Assembly (NCBI GenBank): GCA_963402885.1
Contig: OY727098.1
Coordinates: forward strand, 18,276,717-18,340,716
Source of the DNA: Antedon bifida
Lineage: Eukaryota; Echinodermata; Crinoidea; Comatulida; Antedonidae
Direction of reading: 5' to 3'
DNA: 64,000 bases
In this document: positions 25,401 to 33,927 of the stretch, in pieces
How the letters are laid out: every line of letters starts with the position of its first letter
How positions within the stretch are numbered: the first letter of the stretch is position 1
Notes under the pieces: generated by a model
What the model was told of the DNA's origin: nothing
What the model saw: only the letters and a program-made list of their open reading frames with translations
The model's database searches: none
Translations under genes and position numbers: made by a program

Positions 25401-27873
25401 ATTTGTGATACAATATTTGATCAGCTTTTTGTATGTTTTATAACTGGACAAATATGATATTTAAGTTACATAAAGTCTGGCTGTTTCAAATGTTTAGCCC
25501 CTGTCTCATCTGTTTAATACTTTTAAATTTTAAATAAAGTTTTCTAATTAACAATTTTTATATCTTTAGTATAATGACTTGATGAAGAAACAGCGTATCG
25601 TGGAGAATGACAAAACTAAGATCATGGCAACCATAAAGGAGCTGGATGAGAAGAAAAATGAGGCTCTAAAGAAAGCTTGGGAGCAGGTCAACAAGGTCGG
25701 TGCAAAGAGTTCAATGGATTTTCGGCATTGGATGATGGTTTGCATTCAACACGCTAGTAGAATTGTTAAGAAAGATTGATCAATTTTTATTGAACACCAT
25801 TTATAAAATTATTTCGCTTTAATTTGACATTTTAACCTGTCATTTAAAACTGTTCAAAGGTCATGACATTTTGGCTAGAAAGGTCACTGAAATTTACTCT
25901 TGATAAAGTATGAACTCTGCCTAATCTACACAGTTATATTTTTAACTTAATGTATAATCTTTTTTTTAGGATTTTGGTTCAATTTTCTCAACACTGTTAC
26001 CTGGCACTTCAGCAAAGTTGATGCCACAAGAAGGCCATAGTATTCTGGATGGTTTAGAAGTAAAAGTTGCATTTGGAGATGTCTGGAAAGAAAGTTTATC
26101 TGAACTGAGTGGTGGGCAGAGGTAGGAATATTGTCATTGTATATACTTTAAATTTTTTAAAAATGAATTGCAATTAGTTGTGTTTTTATATTAGTATTTT
26201 TTAGTCGCTTGCAAACGCGACTCTACAGCTCACTATTTCAGTCGGTCGGTAAACAAAACACTAACTCAAATTTGTGCACGCGACTGCAGCCATGTATATG
26301 GCCTTGTTTAAACTTGCATCCAATGTCAAAATACAGCTTATTGTCTCTGTTGTATAAGCCTGCCAGTGGTTTCAAAGGAGATAATCAAATTATATTACAG
26401 TAATAATAATAATAATGGTAGTTTTATATAGCACCTAGTACAATGTTTCTAAAGCGCTTTACACACAAAAATGATCCATAAAATATCCTAAAAGAACCAC
26501 TTCTTTGGTACACTATCTTGTGAAACAAACAAGGAGAAATAATGTTTGGCTAACATATATTAGGACACTTTGTTAGGTCTTGAAGATGTCCCCTTTATAC
26601 TACTTTGTATATAGATTATTCAGATATATTTATTTGTTTTCTATGTGATTATTGTATAGATCATTAGTGGCCTTGTCGCTGATTTTGTCACTCTTGTTGT
26701 TTAAACCTGCGCCGCTGTACATCCTTGATGAGGTAGATGCAGCCTTAGACTTGTCACATACTCAGAACATTGGTCAGATGTTGAGGACTCATTTCAGACA
26801 TTCACAGGTAAGACCTTTACACCAAAATAATTGTATGCTATGAAGAAGGATGGACAAGCCTGCGAGCTACAGCGATATGAATTGCTTTTGCTTATCCTTA
26901 CCTCCTTAAATTTCCGCCTGTCTTGTTTTTGTTACCTATGTTTAAATGTATTTCAATTTTGAAGGCTAAATAAAGAATGAATGAGTTGTGTCAATGGGTA
27001 TCCCAGGTCACTAGCGTCCTTGTGAAGATAATAATGATTTGCATAAAAGCTGCTCAACGTTCAGGTTTATGATAAAATTCTAAAAATTTGAGTAAAATAT
27101 TGTGCAAAATAGGGAGTTGTCCAGATAATATAGTAGCATGAAACAAAGAAAAACTACAGACCAGTGCTATTGGTATATATGGTCTCCAGTTACCCTGTTA
27201 CTGGCAACTTTGTTGAAATTTCTGATACTGTGGACTAGACATACCACAACTTTCATCTCCTCTAAGAGTCCCTTTGTGTCGAGTGCTTCCACCAAACATT
27301 GCTTGTTTGTCTGTTCACATCGACAGGAGATGAATTGGACCAGTACAGCAGAGTAACCCATTACTCTTCCAGAAGATACACTGAGTTCTTTAAAGTCGTT
27401 ATCCAAAAGGACTTGTTCTACAGCTCCCATGGCTTGCAACATCAATATTAACCTATTATTACTTCTGTTTCTACATGTAGATTCTTGTTTAATGTTCTTC
27501 TGTATTTAGGCAAATTTCTGTGATATTACATCACATGTGACTTCTGTATCATGGAACAATGTAGCATGTGACAGTGTATTTACCAAACTCAAATGATAAA
27601 CTGGTAACATGCAGTATTAATATTTCATTTTTCCAGTTCATTGTTGTCTCACTTAAAGACGGAATGTTCAACAACGCAAATGTACTGTTTAAAACCAAAT
27701 TCATCGATGGGGTGTCTACAGTTACACGACATGCTCAGGTCGTACCAACATCAAGGAATGTTTCAAGTAACAGAACAGGACCACTGTCTACTACATCAAG
27801 GAACAACAAATCAACAAATAAAACTGGGTCAAAGAGGGCAAGAGTGGATCCTTTGGCGGTACATGGCCAGTGA
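10484..27873 (+). CDS. SMC2: SMC2, condensin ATPase subunit (23 coding exons)
   Basis: Exons: 10484-10651, 12832-12981, 13565-13726, 14489-14599, 15399-15614, 16153-16365, 16998-17184, 17979-18154, 18570-18688, 19366-19504, 19854-20000, 20454-20576, 21217-21298, 21528-21663, 21917-22041, 22531-22724, 23256-23399, 24012-24206, 24944-25144, 25570-25695, 25970-26121, 26660-26807, 27637-27873. Phases join without a stop to give 1216 aa (human SMC2 is about 1197). The Walker A motif GLNGSGKS is at residues 32-39. A first coiled-coil arm spans roughly 170-505 and the hinge about 505-665, ending in GTLNGG. The second arm spans about 670-1030. The ABC signature LSGGQ is at 1084-1088 and Walker B YILDE at 1109-1113. 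SMC2 pairs with SMC4 in condensin I and II and drives mitotic chromosome condensation. The start at 10484 was chosen because [20 protein letters not shown] aligns with the family N-terminus; the in-frame ATG at 10448 would add 12 unconserved residues. The exon 20 donor (GTCGGT) is weak. The C-terminal tail after residue 1170 is variable, as usual. Confidence 0.97.
10652..12831. other. SMC2 intron 1, rich in TAGGCCTA palindromes
   Basis: At 10660-11030 the sequence is dense in TAGGCCTAGG-type palindromic strings. At 11380-11810 it has many CpG-containing words (GCGCAT, GCACGCGCACTGCGCG), unlike the AT-rich surroundings, and is probably a decayed mobile element. Near 12250-12340 there is a weak tRNA-like stretch (ATGGCTCAGTGGTCTGTGC), perhaps a SINE relic. 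No exon was seen inside. Confidence 0.5.
13059..13185 (+). repeat. SINE family A fragment in SMC2 intron 2
   Basis: Matches the body of the 680-1042 SINE: GTTCTGGTGGTAGAACAAGT, GGCTTTAAAGACCCCAAATG and AGTGCACTGGTCC. The tRNA-like head and some of the middle are missing. Confidence 0.65.
13985..14098 (+). repeat. Possible LINE 3' end with (GAAT)n tail
   Basis: The stretch ends GTATTCAGAAATAAAAGGATGAATGAATAAA. A short tail of GAAT repeats is typical of CR1/L2-type LINE 3' ends. No reverse transcriptase is visible upstream, so this would be a 5'-truncated copy. Similar GAAT tails occur near 26965 (+) and, in reverse, near 17240. Confidence 0.35.
14690..14755 (-). repeat. tRNA-like SINE relic (minus strand)
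   Basis: Read on the minus strand it has TGGTCTAATGGTATA (A-box-like) and GGTTCAAATCTTGG (B-box-like), separated by about the right distance. Stem pairing is poor, so it is taken as a SINE relic rather than a tRNA gene. Confidence 0.4.
14946..15092. mobile_element. MITE family 1, copy 2 (SMC2 intron 4)
   Basis: Left end AATCTCTGTCTACACTA, right end TAGTGTAGACAGAGCTT, both flanked by TA. The interior carries ATGTGATGTGCC, a CATATATGG-type palindrome and two CTACCATATTTGGG motifs. It lies in the reverse orientation relative to copy 1. Confidence 0.9.
16714..16922. mobile_element. Short inverted-repeat element (SMC2 intron 6)
   Basis: Left end TAGGGACTTTACAGAACACG and right end CGTGTTTCATGAAGTTCCTA are imperfect inverted repeats of about 24 bp, including ACACGACGG on both sides. 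The interior of about 160 bp has no coding capacity. It is consistent with a MITE; the superfamily was not determined. Confidence 0.65.
18258..18436. mobile_element. Pogo/Tigger-like MITE (SMC2 intron 8)
   Basis: Begins CAGTGAACTTTCCCAATACC and ends GGTAATGGGAGAATTGACTG, near-perfect inverted termini. It is flanked on both sides by TA (18256-18257 and 18437-18438). Ends starting CAGT with a TA duplication are the hallmark of pogo/Tigger elements. The interior repeats related strings such as AATACCAGACTTTCC and AAAACCAGA. Confidence 0.75.
19557..19600. repeat. Dispersed repeat, TATCCTTGCCATTTGATTGG family
   Basis: The string ATCCTTGCCATTTGATTGG followed by a GTATCA-type stretch recurs at about 20778-20830 (SMC2 intron 12) and, as ATCCTTGCCATTTCATTGG, at about 47803-47850 (transportin intron 18). 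This is one end of an interspersed element whose full limits I cannot set. Confidence 0.55.
20071..20354. mobile_element. MITE family 2 (SMC2 intron 11)
   Basis: Starts AAGCCGATTTT and ends AAAATCGGCTT, an exact 11-bp inverted terminus. The right end extends as CGCCTAGTGGAAAATCGGCT. Its complement, AGGCGAA preceded by TTTTCCACT, is found again at 50689 where another copy interrupts a family 1 MITE. The interior of about 260 bp is non-coding. Confidence 0.65.
20585..20732. mobile_element. MITE family 1, copy 3, beside the SMC2 exon 12 donor
   Basis: Left end GGCCTTGTCTACACTATCAA, right end TTGATAGTGTAGACAGAGCT, flanked by TA (20583-20584 and 20733-20734). The element begins at intron position +9, directly after GTAAGTTA, so its target TA was part of the splice donor region. 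Confidence 0.9.
22300..22500 (+). repeat. SINE family A, 3' half (SMC2 intron 15)
   Basis: Shares TAAGGACT, TTCCAGTGTACACA, TGTGTGCACTT, ACCCAGTGTATCTT, GGGCTACCCCAGTGTACTGG and AACCCCTGTCA with the full-length SINE at 680, and ends in an A-rich stretch. The tRNA-like head is absent, as in 5'-truncated retrocopies. Confidence 0.75.
22951..23075. mobile_element. MITE family 1, copy 4 (degenerate, SMC2 intron 16)
   Basis: Left end TTGTCTGCACTAGCAAAG and right end GTAGTTTGATAGTTTAG are worn versions of the family termini. The core ATGTGATGTGCCGATATATG and TTTGGGCACATCAAAC are retained. Confidence 0.75.
24675..24825. mobile_element. MITE family 1, copy 5 (SMC2 intron 18)
   Basis: Perfect-looking ends, AAGCTCTGTCTACACTATCA and TGATAGTGTAGACAGAGCTT, with TA on both sides (24673-24674 and 24826-24827). 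This is the cleanest copy for defining termini and target duplication. A short extra stretch sits before the right terminus (TTTTTCATAATAATTTTCAC). Confidence 0.93.
27315..27430 (-). repeat. SINE family A fragment, reverse orientation (SMC2 intron 22)
   Basis: On the minus strand it reads GTAGAACAAGTCCTT, GACTTTAAAGAACTCAGTG, GGAAGAGTAATGGGTTACTC and TGTACTGGTCC in the same order as the SINE at 680. The body is shortened internally. Confidence 0.65.
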
Positions 27874-28007
27874 CTTTTTTAGAATGTTAATTTTTGTACA
27901 TAAATTCGACATTTAGTAGCATTTTAGCAGTATCTATTATAAAGGCAGTGAATATATTATATTTTGAGTAGTAATAATTGTTTGAAGGTTTGCATGGCGA
28001 AATCAAA

Positions 28008-28133
28008 TGTTGATATAAGTTTGCGGTACACCACGTATGTTAGTTCTGAAAAGACGTTTATGCTTTGATCGTCCTCAGGAGCGAGATCTTTTCAGAACTA
28101 ACATACGTGGTGTACCGCAAACTTATATCAACA
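28008..28133. repeat. Perfect 47-bp inverted repeat in the probable SMC2 3'UTR
   Basis: The arm at 28008-28054 (starting TGTTGATATAAGTTTGCGGT) is exactly complementary to 28087-28133 over all 47 positions, around a 32-nt spacer. It begins 135 nt after the SMC2 stop and ends 51 nt before an AATAAA, so it would fold as a hairpin in the mature transcript if that signal is used. A diverged single-arm copy, including spacer-like sequence, lies at 43738-43825. Confidence 0.93.
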
Positions 28134-28183
28134 ATAATTAGGTTTTTATACTTCTAAAACTGTCTGTTTGCTTTAGTGTAAAA

Positions 28184-28189
28184 AATAAA
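28184..28189 (+). promoter_or_regulatory. Candidate SMC2 polyadenylation signal
   Basis: First AATAAA after the SMC2 stop, 311 nt downstream. Further AATAAA hexamers occur at 28696 and 28791, so the 3' end is not settled. Confidence 0.45.
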
Positions 28190-28852
28190 TTTGGGTTCAG
28201 CGAAATAGACACTCAATTCAATTGGAGAATTGTAGGTGACAGTATCATATTTGCAGTATATGTACTTGGCATACACAATTTATATGTAAACTCTAGGCTG
28301 TAGATTTATTTTAGTAATAGGTCTTGCATCTTTATTTCATAATGCATTTAGTAGAGGCGGGATTAAACACGGAATAATGAATGCGTTTTGTAATGCATCA
28401 GTGATTTTGATGCTGACCAATGAAGAGAGCCTACAGCGATGGCACAATTAATTTCATTTTCAAATTCTATTTCTGCACCAATATTAACTTGGCTATAGGT
28501 TGTTTTACTGTTGCATGCAGTGGATAATGATAATTTTGTGATCAAGTTACCTAGGACAAGACAATTATTTAAAAGAGGAAAATCTGTAAATAGAATTGTA
28601 CAAAACATGCTGTAATCTGATTTTTACAAACAGGAAAAATTTAGAGACAGCTATTTTAAGCTGATATTAAGGGATTATTTTGGTAAAGGAATTCAAATAA
28701 AGCACTCAGTTCATGTCCATAATTGGTTGCACCAGTTAATGATCACTATTTAAAGTGATTCATGTAATTAAAATTGTTGTGGATGCTGTAAATAAATAAA
28801 ATAGAAAAAAATACCTCACAGAAACAGAATCTGCATCAAATGTATCCATTGT

Positions 28853-28900
28853 ACAGTAGAACCCCTATTAAGGGGACACCTTTGGGAACCAACAGAATAG
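28853..28900 (+). mobile_element. Tigger/pogo-like terminus
   Basis: CAGTAGAACCCCTATTAAGG followed by GGACACCTTTGGGA matches the usual start of Tigger-type elements (CAGT, TA-flanked). The far end is not clear. A related CAGTAGAACACCTATTT sits at about 21673, and CCCCTTAATAGGG at 40062. Confidence 0.5.
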
Positions 28901-29669
28901 AGGTATTAAAACAATATATTTCCTTTCATTCACGTGTCCTGCTGTCACAAAGGAGGGGGGGCTCTATTGTATTCATGTCACATTGCAGTATAGTAAAAGT
29001 ATTCGATTCAAGCATACATAACTTTTAATAAAAACATGAAGAGATTAATATGTACATTGAATTAAAATATTCACAACCATTTTACATACATTAATTTTAC
29101 ACATTAATTATACTACTTTTTAAATATGATTTAATAGCAAGCACCTTTTACTATACTATAATTAAAACTCCTAAATGTAACTTTCACTTTTAAAATACTG
29201 TACCAAGGGTGTGGGCTAGTTTTGGTATGGGGAGATAAGACTGAAGATTTTAATACAATAATACCACAGTACAAGCAAAGATTTTTTTTGACAATGCAGT
29301 GTTTGCTTTGGGCAGAATTCTTTCCCCTAGTGTACACCCTTGTGTACATCATTAAGCGTCCCATTTCTGTAAACCTTGATGGCATTCTCTATTACGTGTA
29401 CCCCTCCTCAACCTTGTCTGCTCATCTCCAGTAACAGACTGATGCAATGCGTGAAATTTCCAAGCAAAGGCCATCTTCGAAACCTGAAATTTAAAAAGCC
29501 AATCACGATTACATTACTTCCTTTTCTGTCCACATGCGCAAACCTCCATAACTAGCTAGTGTTCTAGTATACGACATTTAGGACGGTAATTTCAAGCTTT
29601 GTATTGGAGTCAGCTTTAAGCAATTAATATTTATGCTGTATAATAGTAATGGTAGTTACTGGTATAAAG

Positions 29670-32458
29670 TTATTCTTGTCTTGTTTCAATTTCTGTAAGT
29701 TCATCAGGTGATAACAGCGAAAGTCGTATGTGTTGGACAACGTTTTTAGCTATAAGTTCTGCTGACTTGCTTAGCACAGCCTGCAGAATAGAAGTTCATT
29801 GTTGGAATAATTTTATATAACAACTAAAAAAATAATTGGTCAGATGTTTGCCCTACTCTGACGTAATTTGTACTTCATACAAAAAAATTAATAAATATAG
29901 ATATCGTAAATATAAACAGATTACCAATTTTCTGAAGTTCTCGATAATAGGGGAAAGCATTAAGCAGATTTAGATTTACAACCCCCCCCCCCCCCCCACC
30001 ACCACTCACTCACTCACTGTTGAAAGGTGAAAAAACGGCTAATACTATAAGCAATATTTTGTTAATGCAGACCCCATACAGTACCTCCTGTTCAGTCTCC
30101 TTTAACCTTATCCTTGATCTGCCCCTGTTACGTGCTTTTTGTAGGTCATAAAAGTATATATAGGAGGAAGAGTGTTGTTGAAACGTGTTTAATATTGTTA
30201 ATTTAAATCTGGTCTTCATTTGCGAATAATATGATACATAGCTTCCTAGATACACAGTTAATTTTTACATCAGGCAAGGGTTATCCCTCTGTGTGCCTCT
30301 CACTTACAGAATTAATTTTTGCCCATTCTTTCACTGCTTGTAGTATGATCAGCTCATCCATCAACAAACGATTGCTTTTTAATATTTCAATAACAGCTGA
30401 TTCTGACATTTCTAGAAATCCTTGCGTTTTGAACACATTCTATTAAAATAAACAAAAACAAAGGAGGTAAATATATAGTATATTGGTATGTAACTCTTGA
30501 AAAGTCCACGAGAAACACTTCATATATTCAACATATTATTATAGACGGTAAAAAATAAATGGCAAAAGCAGTTTAGCTGTCAAAAAGAGGGAGCGTGCCA
30601 CCAGGTGCAACCGCCCCTGTGGTGTGAATTAAAAGTGTATTTCAACAAATAAAACATATTTGTAGACATGTACTATATCATTTTTACATACAGTACTGTA
30701 AATTGATGAATACATTTAAATACAAATGAAAAAATATGCTAAAAGTCATAAACTACATTTATTATATTCCTTAAGGTCTGTCTACACTATCAAACTGTAT
30801 GTAACATAAAAATGTCCATATGTGGACATGATGACATCATATCATTACCATATTATTTGGGCACATCACACAAACTAGTTTGATAATGTAGACAGAGCTT
30901 TACCTCAGTGTTATCTTCAATATAACTGATTGCTTTAAGTTGTAAGTCGGATTGTCCATAGGTAACGGCTGCCTGCATGGATTCACAAGCGTTTTGCAAG
31001 TTTATATTCTCAACAAGAAACTTTGTACAAAGACGTTTAAGCTCATCCAAACCGTATTCAATAGAGGACGCTAATAGATCAACAGCCTGAACAAAACACA
31101 AACAACTATTTTAGCTTTTCTATTCAGATTAAAGCAAGGTTCACACTGAGCCTGAATTTGTTTTGGGCTATGTCATGTTTTGTACAGAATGAGTTATCCA
31201 GGATCAGTGTGAATGTTGCTTAAGAACTTTTAAATAAAACATTATGGTTCAAAATTGAAATGGTGACCGGTAACAAGTGAGTGGGGTTCCACAGGGCAGT
31301 GTAATTGGACCGATACTATTTATAATAATCATTTACAGTACCTGAAGTGGTTGATTCAAAGGTGAAGATTTTAGAGTGGAAACCCCTCAGCGATCACAAT
31401 ACTCTACAAAAGGATTGATGAATTATTTGAGTGGGTGTCATCTTTCCTGTGTTTTCCATTAATGCAGGGGTGGATTCAAGGGGAGCACAGCTGGCACGGG
31501 CCTCCTCTAAATTTCACAAATTGTAATGCGAAAGATAGTACATCAAATCCCTTTTTTTTTCAAAATCCTAGACCCGCCACTGTAATGAATATTTTGGGAA
31601 CCTTTTATTTTCTGTTTCTGTTATGGTATTATGTCTGTTATATGGGAGACATCAAGAGGTGTCAAAACAAGGAGGTTATTATAAACTGTAGAGACCTTTT
31701 CAATATTGAATAACATTAATTATTTATAAATACTTACTGTTTTAACATTCAAAGTTACACAGTTTGTGTAAAGGAATTCCAGAACGGCTAAAAAAACGTC
31801 AGGGTCTACATCCGTCAGCACCAGTGGAGTACAAATATCAGAGTGACTATGGTCGGCAAACATTGCACGGAACACCTCACAACGATATGCCAAAAGACAA
31901 CGATGGGCGAATATAGGTTTCTTTGATTCACCGACTAGGAATTTGACATCGCTATAAATAAATATTGTTTAATTAATTTCTGTTCTGTGCCTGTTAATTA
32001 ATATAGAAAAATTGTTAGATACATAATATATACATTATAAATATTGGATGAGAGTAGGGGGAGGAGTGGGGGTTGGGGAGGTGTAGGCGGTTGAGGAGTG
32101 GGGCGTAAAGGCCTAAGGCAGTGTAGGCCTAAACACACAGACATTTTTTACGTAGTAAAAGTACATCTTTATCCAATACTGGTTCTAATTTATCTCCAAC
32201 TGTTAGGCCTACAATTCACTGACGGAGAAGCGCAGAGAATCAATATGTTGCCTGTCAATAACCAATCTCAACCTTATGTTTTGCTTGCTAGATACGATAG
32301 CACCGGCCGATGTAGTGCTTAAAGTTTCTATAGTCGGATTAATGTAAAACTACAAGTTAAAATGCGCATACGAACCTAAATTCACGCTGGTTTACTAATC
32401 GCTTCATATCCTTAGAAAACGATGCAATACTTCCCTCCATAAATCTTTCATTTGCCAT
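29670..32458 (-). CDS. BTBD19: BTBD19-like BTB/BACK domain protein (5 coding exons)
   Basis: Exons in transcript order: 32458-32376, 31951-31738, 31086-30904, 30439-30308, 29780-29670. They join in phase to 240 aa. A short N-terminus (residues 1-27, ending RLVNQREF) leads into a BTB domain at about 26-130 with FAHRCLLAYRCEVFRAMF and FLAVLEFLYTN, then a BACK-type region at about 135-235 with KTQGFLEMS and the VVQHIRLSLLSPDEL stretch. These segments follow vertebrate BTBD19 in order. BTB/BACK proteins often act as CUL3 adaptors, but no Kelch or other substrate domain is present, so the function is open. The stop falls about 50 residues before the end of human BTBD19. The intron 3 donor is partly provided by a MITE (30774-30900). 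The gene is convergent with SMC2 and divergent from transportin. Confidence 0.9.
29982..29997. repeat. Homopolymer run of 16 C
   Basis: Sixteen C in a row, followed by ACCACCACTCACTCACTCAC. It lies beyond BTBD19 exon 5 in an intron on the minus strand (intron 4). The length is prone to sequencing error. Confidence 0.9.
30774..30900. mobile_element. MITE family 1, copy 6, forming part of a BTBD19 splice donor
   Basis: Termini AAGGTCTGTCTACACTATCA and TGATAATGTAGACAGAGCTT, flanked by TA (30772-30773 and 30901-30902). BTBD19 exon 3 ends at 30904 on the minus strand. The donor GT is 30903-30902, position +3 is the flanking A, and positions +4 onward (AAG) are the MITE terminus. The donor reads GTAAAG. 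Confidence 0.93.
31132..31221. mobile_element. 90-bp miniature inverted-repeat element
   Basis: Left end AAGCAAGGTTCACACTGA and right end TCAGTGTGAATGTTGCTT are imperfect inverted repeats of about 18 bp. The interior is about 50 bp. It lies in BTBD19 intron 2. Confidence 0.6.
31270..31450 (+). pseudogene. LINE reverse transcriptase relic in BTBD19 intron 2
   Basis: From 31280 the plus strand encodes SGVPQGSVIGPILF, the characteristic non-LTR retrotransposon reverse transcriptase block. About 90 nt later, after loss of the YADD-bearing segment, an LQKD stretch followed after a frameshift by IDELFEWVSSF matches the region that normally follows YADD. In-frame stops and the internal deletion show it is dead. 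It is antisense to BTBD19. Confidence 0.75.
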
Positions 32459-33046
32459 GACAGTTAATGATACGTTAGCTACTATAAACTTACTACTATA
32501 CTTAGTATTAGTCACCGCCTTTTTAAGTGCAGCAGTGTACTGTTTACTGTTGCTAAGTTTACTTCCTATGAAACGTCATTGTTGCATACGGCGACAGCGT
32601 TAAAACACCTCTCACAAGGTTTTTTTTTGTCGCATATGTCATTCCGTAAGTATTTCAACACATTAATAGGCCGGGGGGTAAAACCATGAAGGTGGTATAA
32701 CTATAACATTTATTTCTTCAAAAAAATGTTTAGGTTACTTTTAAATGTATTGGCCCCCTTTATATTACATTCATGTTCATGTTATAATTGTAGGCCTATA
32801 TGCTACTGTCACGGCGCCACACAATCTATAGTGATTTCTCAAGAGCTAACTAGACTTTAACCAATAATATACAAACTTTCAAACTTGTTCACATCCCTGG
32901 TGACTGTTATCAATCCTCCTCAATGTATCGCCATTAAAGTTGCAAGAGACATAAATTATTATAAAGTTCTGATCATATGTTATTTGGTAGAGATAATGTG
33001 TTGTGGATCAAAAAAAGAAATGTATGAGTTGCTATTCTATAATTCT

Positions 33047-33291
33047 ATATTATATAACACCTAAATAAATTCCTGTCAAACAGAGGCAGGACGACAGGTG
33101 GCGCTGTTGTATTTCAATGTAATTTCTGTATTCTAAATTTTTTTTCATCCGCGAAACGTTTTTTTTTTCGTACACAAAATGTTTAAAAAAGTACTATTAA
33201 ACGATCGTTTAATAGTGCGTACTATTGCACGCCATGTGACCCACAATCGTCCAATCAAATGACAGGAATTTATTTAGGTGTTATATAATAT
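33047..33291. mobile_element. Fold-back element with about 32-bp terminal inverted repeats
   Basis: The left terminus at 33047-33078 (containing CACCTAAATAAATTCCTGTC) is complementary to 33260-33291 (TGACAGGAATTTATTTAGGT onward). The interior holds its own palindrome around 33190-33230 (ACTATTAAACGATCGTTTAA). It is non-coding. Confidence 0.85.
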
Positions 33292-33461
33292 ACAAATAAT
33301 GAATGTTTATGAGTGTAATGGTACAAATAATGGCATGAGGTGAATGATGAAAGGTTATATCAACGAGGCAACGCCGAGTTGATATAACCTTTCATCATTC
33401 ACCAAATGCCATTATTTGTACCATTACACGAATATTAAACATTCATTATTTGTATAATATA
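33283..33461. repeat. Long inverted repeat with about 80-bp arms
   Basis: The arm at about 33283-33364 (TACAAATAATGAATGTTTAT to GAAAGGTTATATCAAC) is nearly complementary to 33378-33461 (GTTGATATAACCTTTCATCA onward), with only a few mismatches and a 13-nt loop. It directly abuts the previous element; they share the TATATAATA junction. A related but unpaired stretch (GTTCATGAGTTGAATGGG) occurs near 35974. Confidence 0.88.
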
Positions 33462-33770
33462 CTCTCCGGCCTACGATTTGAACCATTTCTCTGTTTTACC
33501 TTGATATTATAGTATTTTATTGAACGTTAATTCTTTTAGTCTCAGTGTTAAAATGTCCATGTTAAAATGTGAGTTGAAACGAATGAAACCCGTTTTTTAA
33601 TACTTTCACATAAAATTAAATTCTACAGTAGGCCTATTATTAGGCTTTATAAGTATTTTAAGAATAACTTTTATTTAATGATTATGATTTTCTCAACAGC
33701 CTTACACCATTATCGTATTATCAAGAAGGTGCCTTGTATAATATTATTACTAGGGATTGAATATTTCAAT

Positions 33771-33782
33771 TTTAGCGCGAAA
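33771..33782 (+). promoter_or_regulatory. E2F-like site upstream of transportin
   Basis: TTTAGCGCGAAA is close to the E2F consensus TTTSGCGCSAAA. It lies 146 nt before the transportin start codon, a plausible promoter-proximal position. This rests on motif match only. Confidence 0.4.
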
Positions 33783-33927
33783 AAGTATAAAGTAGTTTTC
33801 GGATATTTTCGGATTTGATCGGCAACAGTCGTGTGGCATGGTGTGGCGCATACGAAAAAGAAGAGAGCGAATGAAAAAACCTATTTCGTGTTTCGTTTCG
33901 CCACCCACCACCAGCGATCAGCACAAA

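Larger units (their letters stand above)
27874..29669. other. Convergent intergenic region SMC2 / BTBD19
   Basis: About 1.8 kb between two stop codons, so it contains both 3'UTRs. It holds a perfect inverted repeat (28008-28133), a candidate polyadenylation signal (28184) and a Tigger-like end at 28853. No further exon was recognised. Confidence 0.6.
32459..33927. other. Divergent intergenic region BTBD19 / transportin
   Basis: About 1.5 kb between two divergent starts, expected to hold both promoters. Most of the transportin-proximal half is occupied by two fold-back repeats (33047-33291 and 33283-33461). An E2F-like site sits at 33771. Confidence 0.6.
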
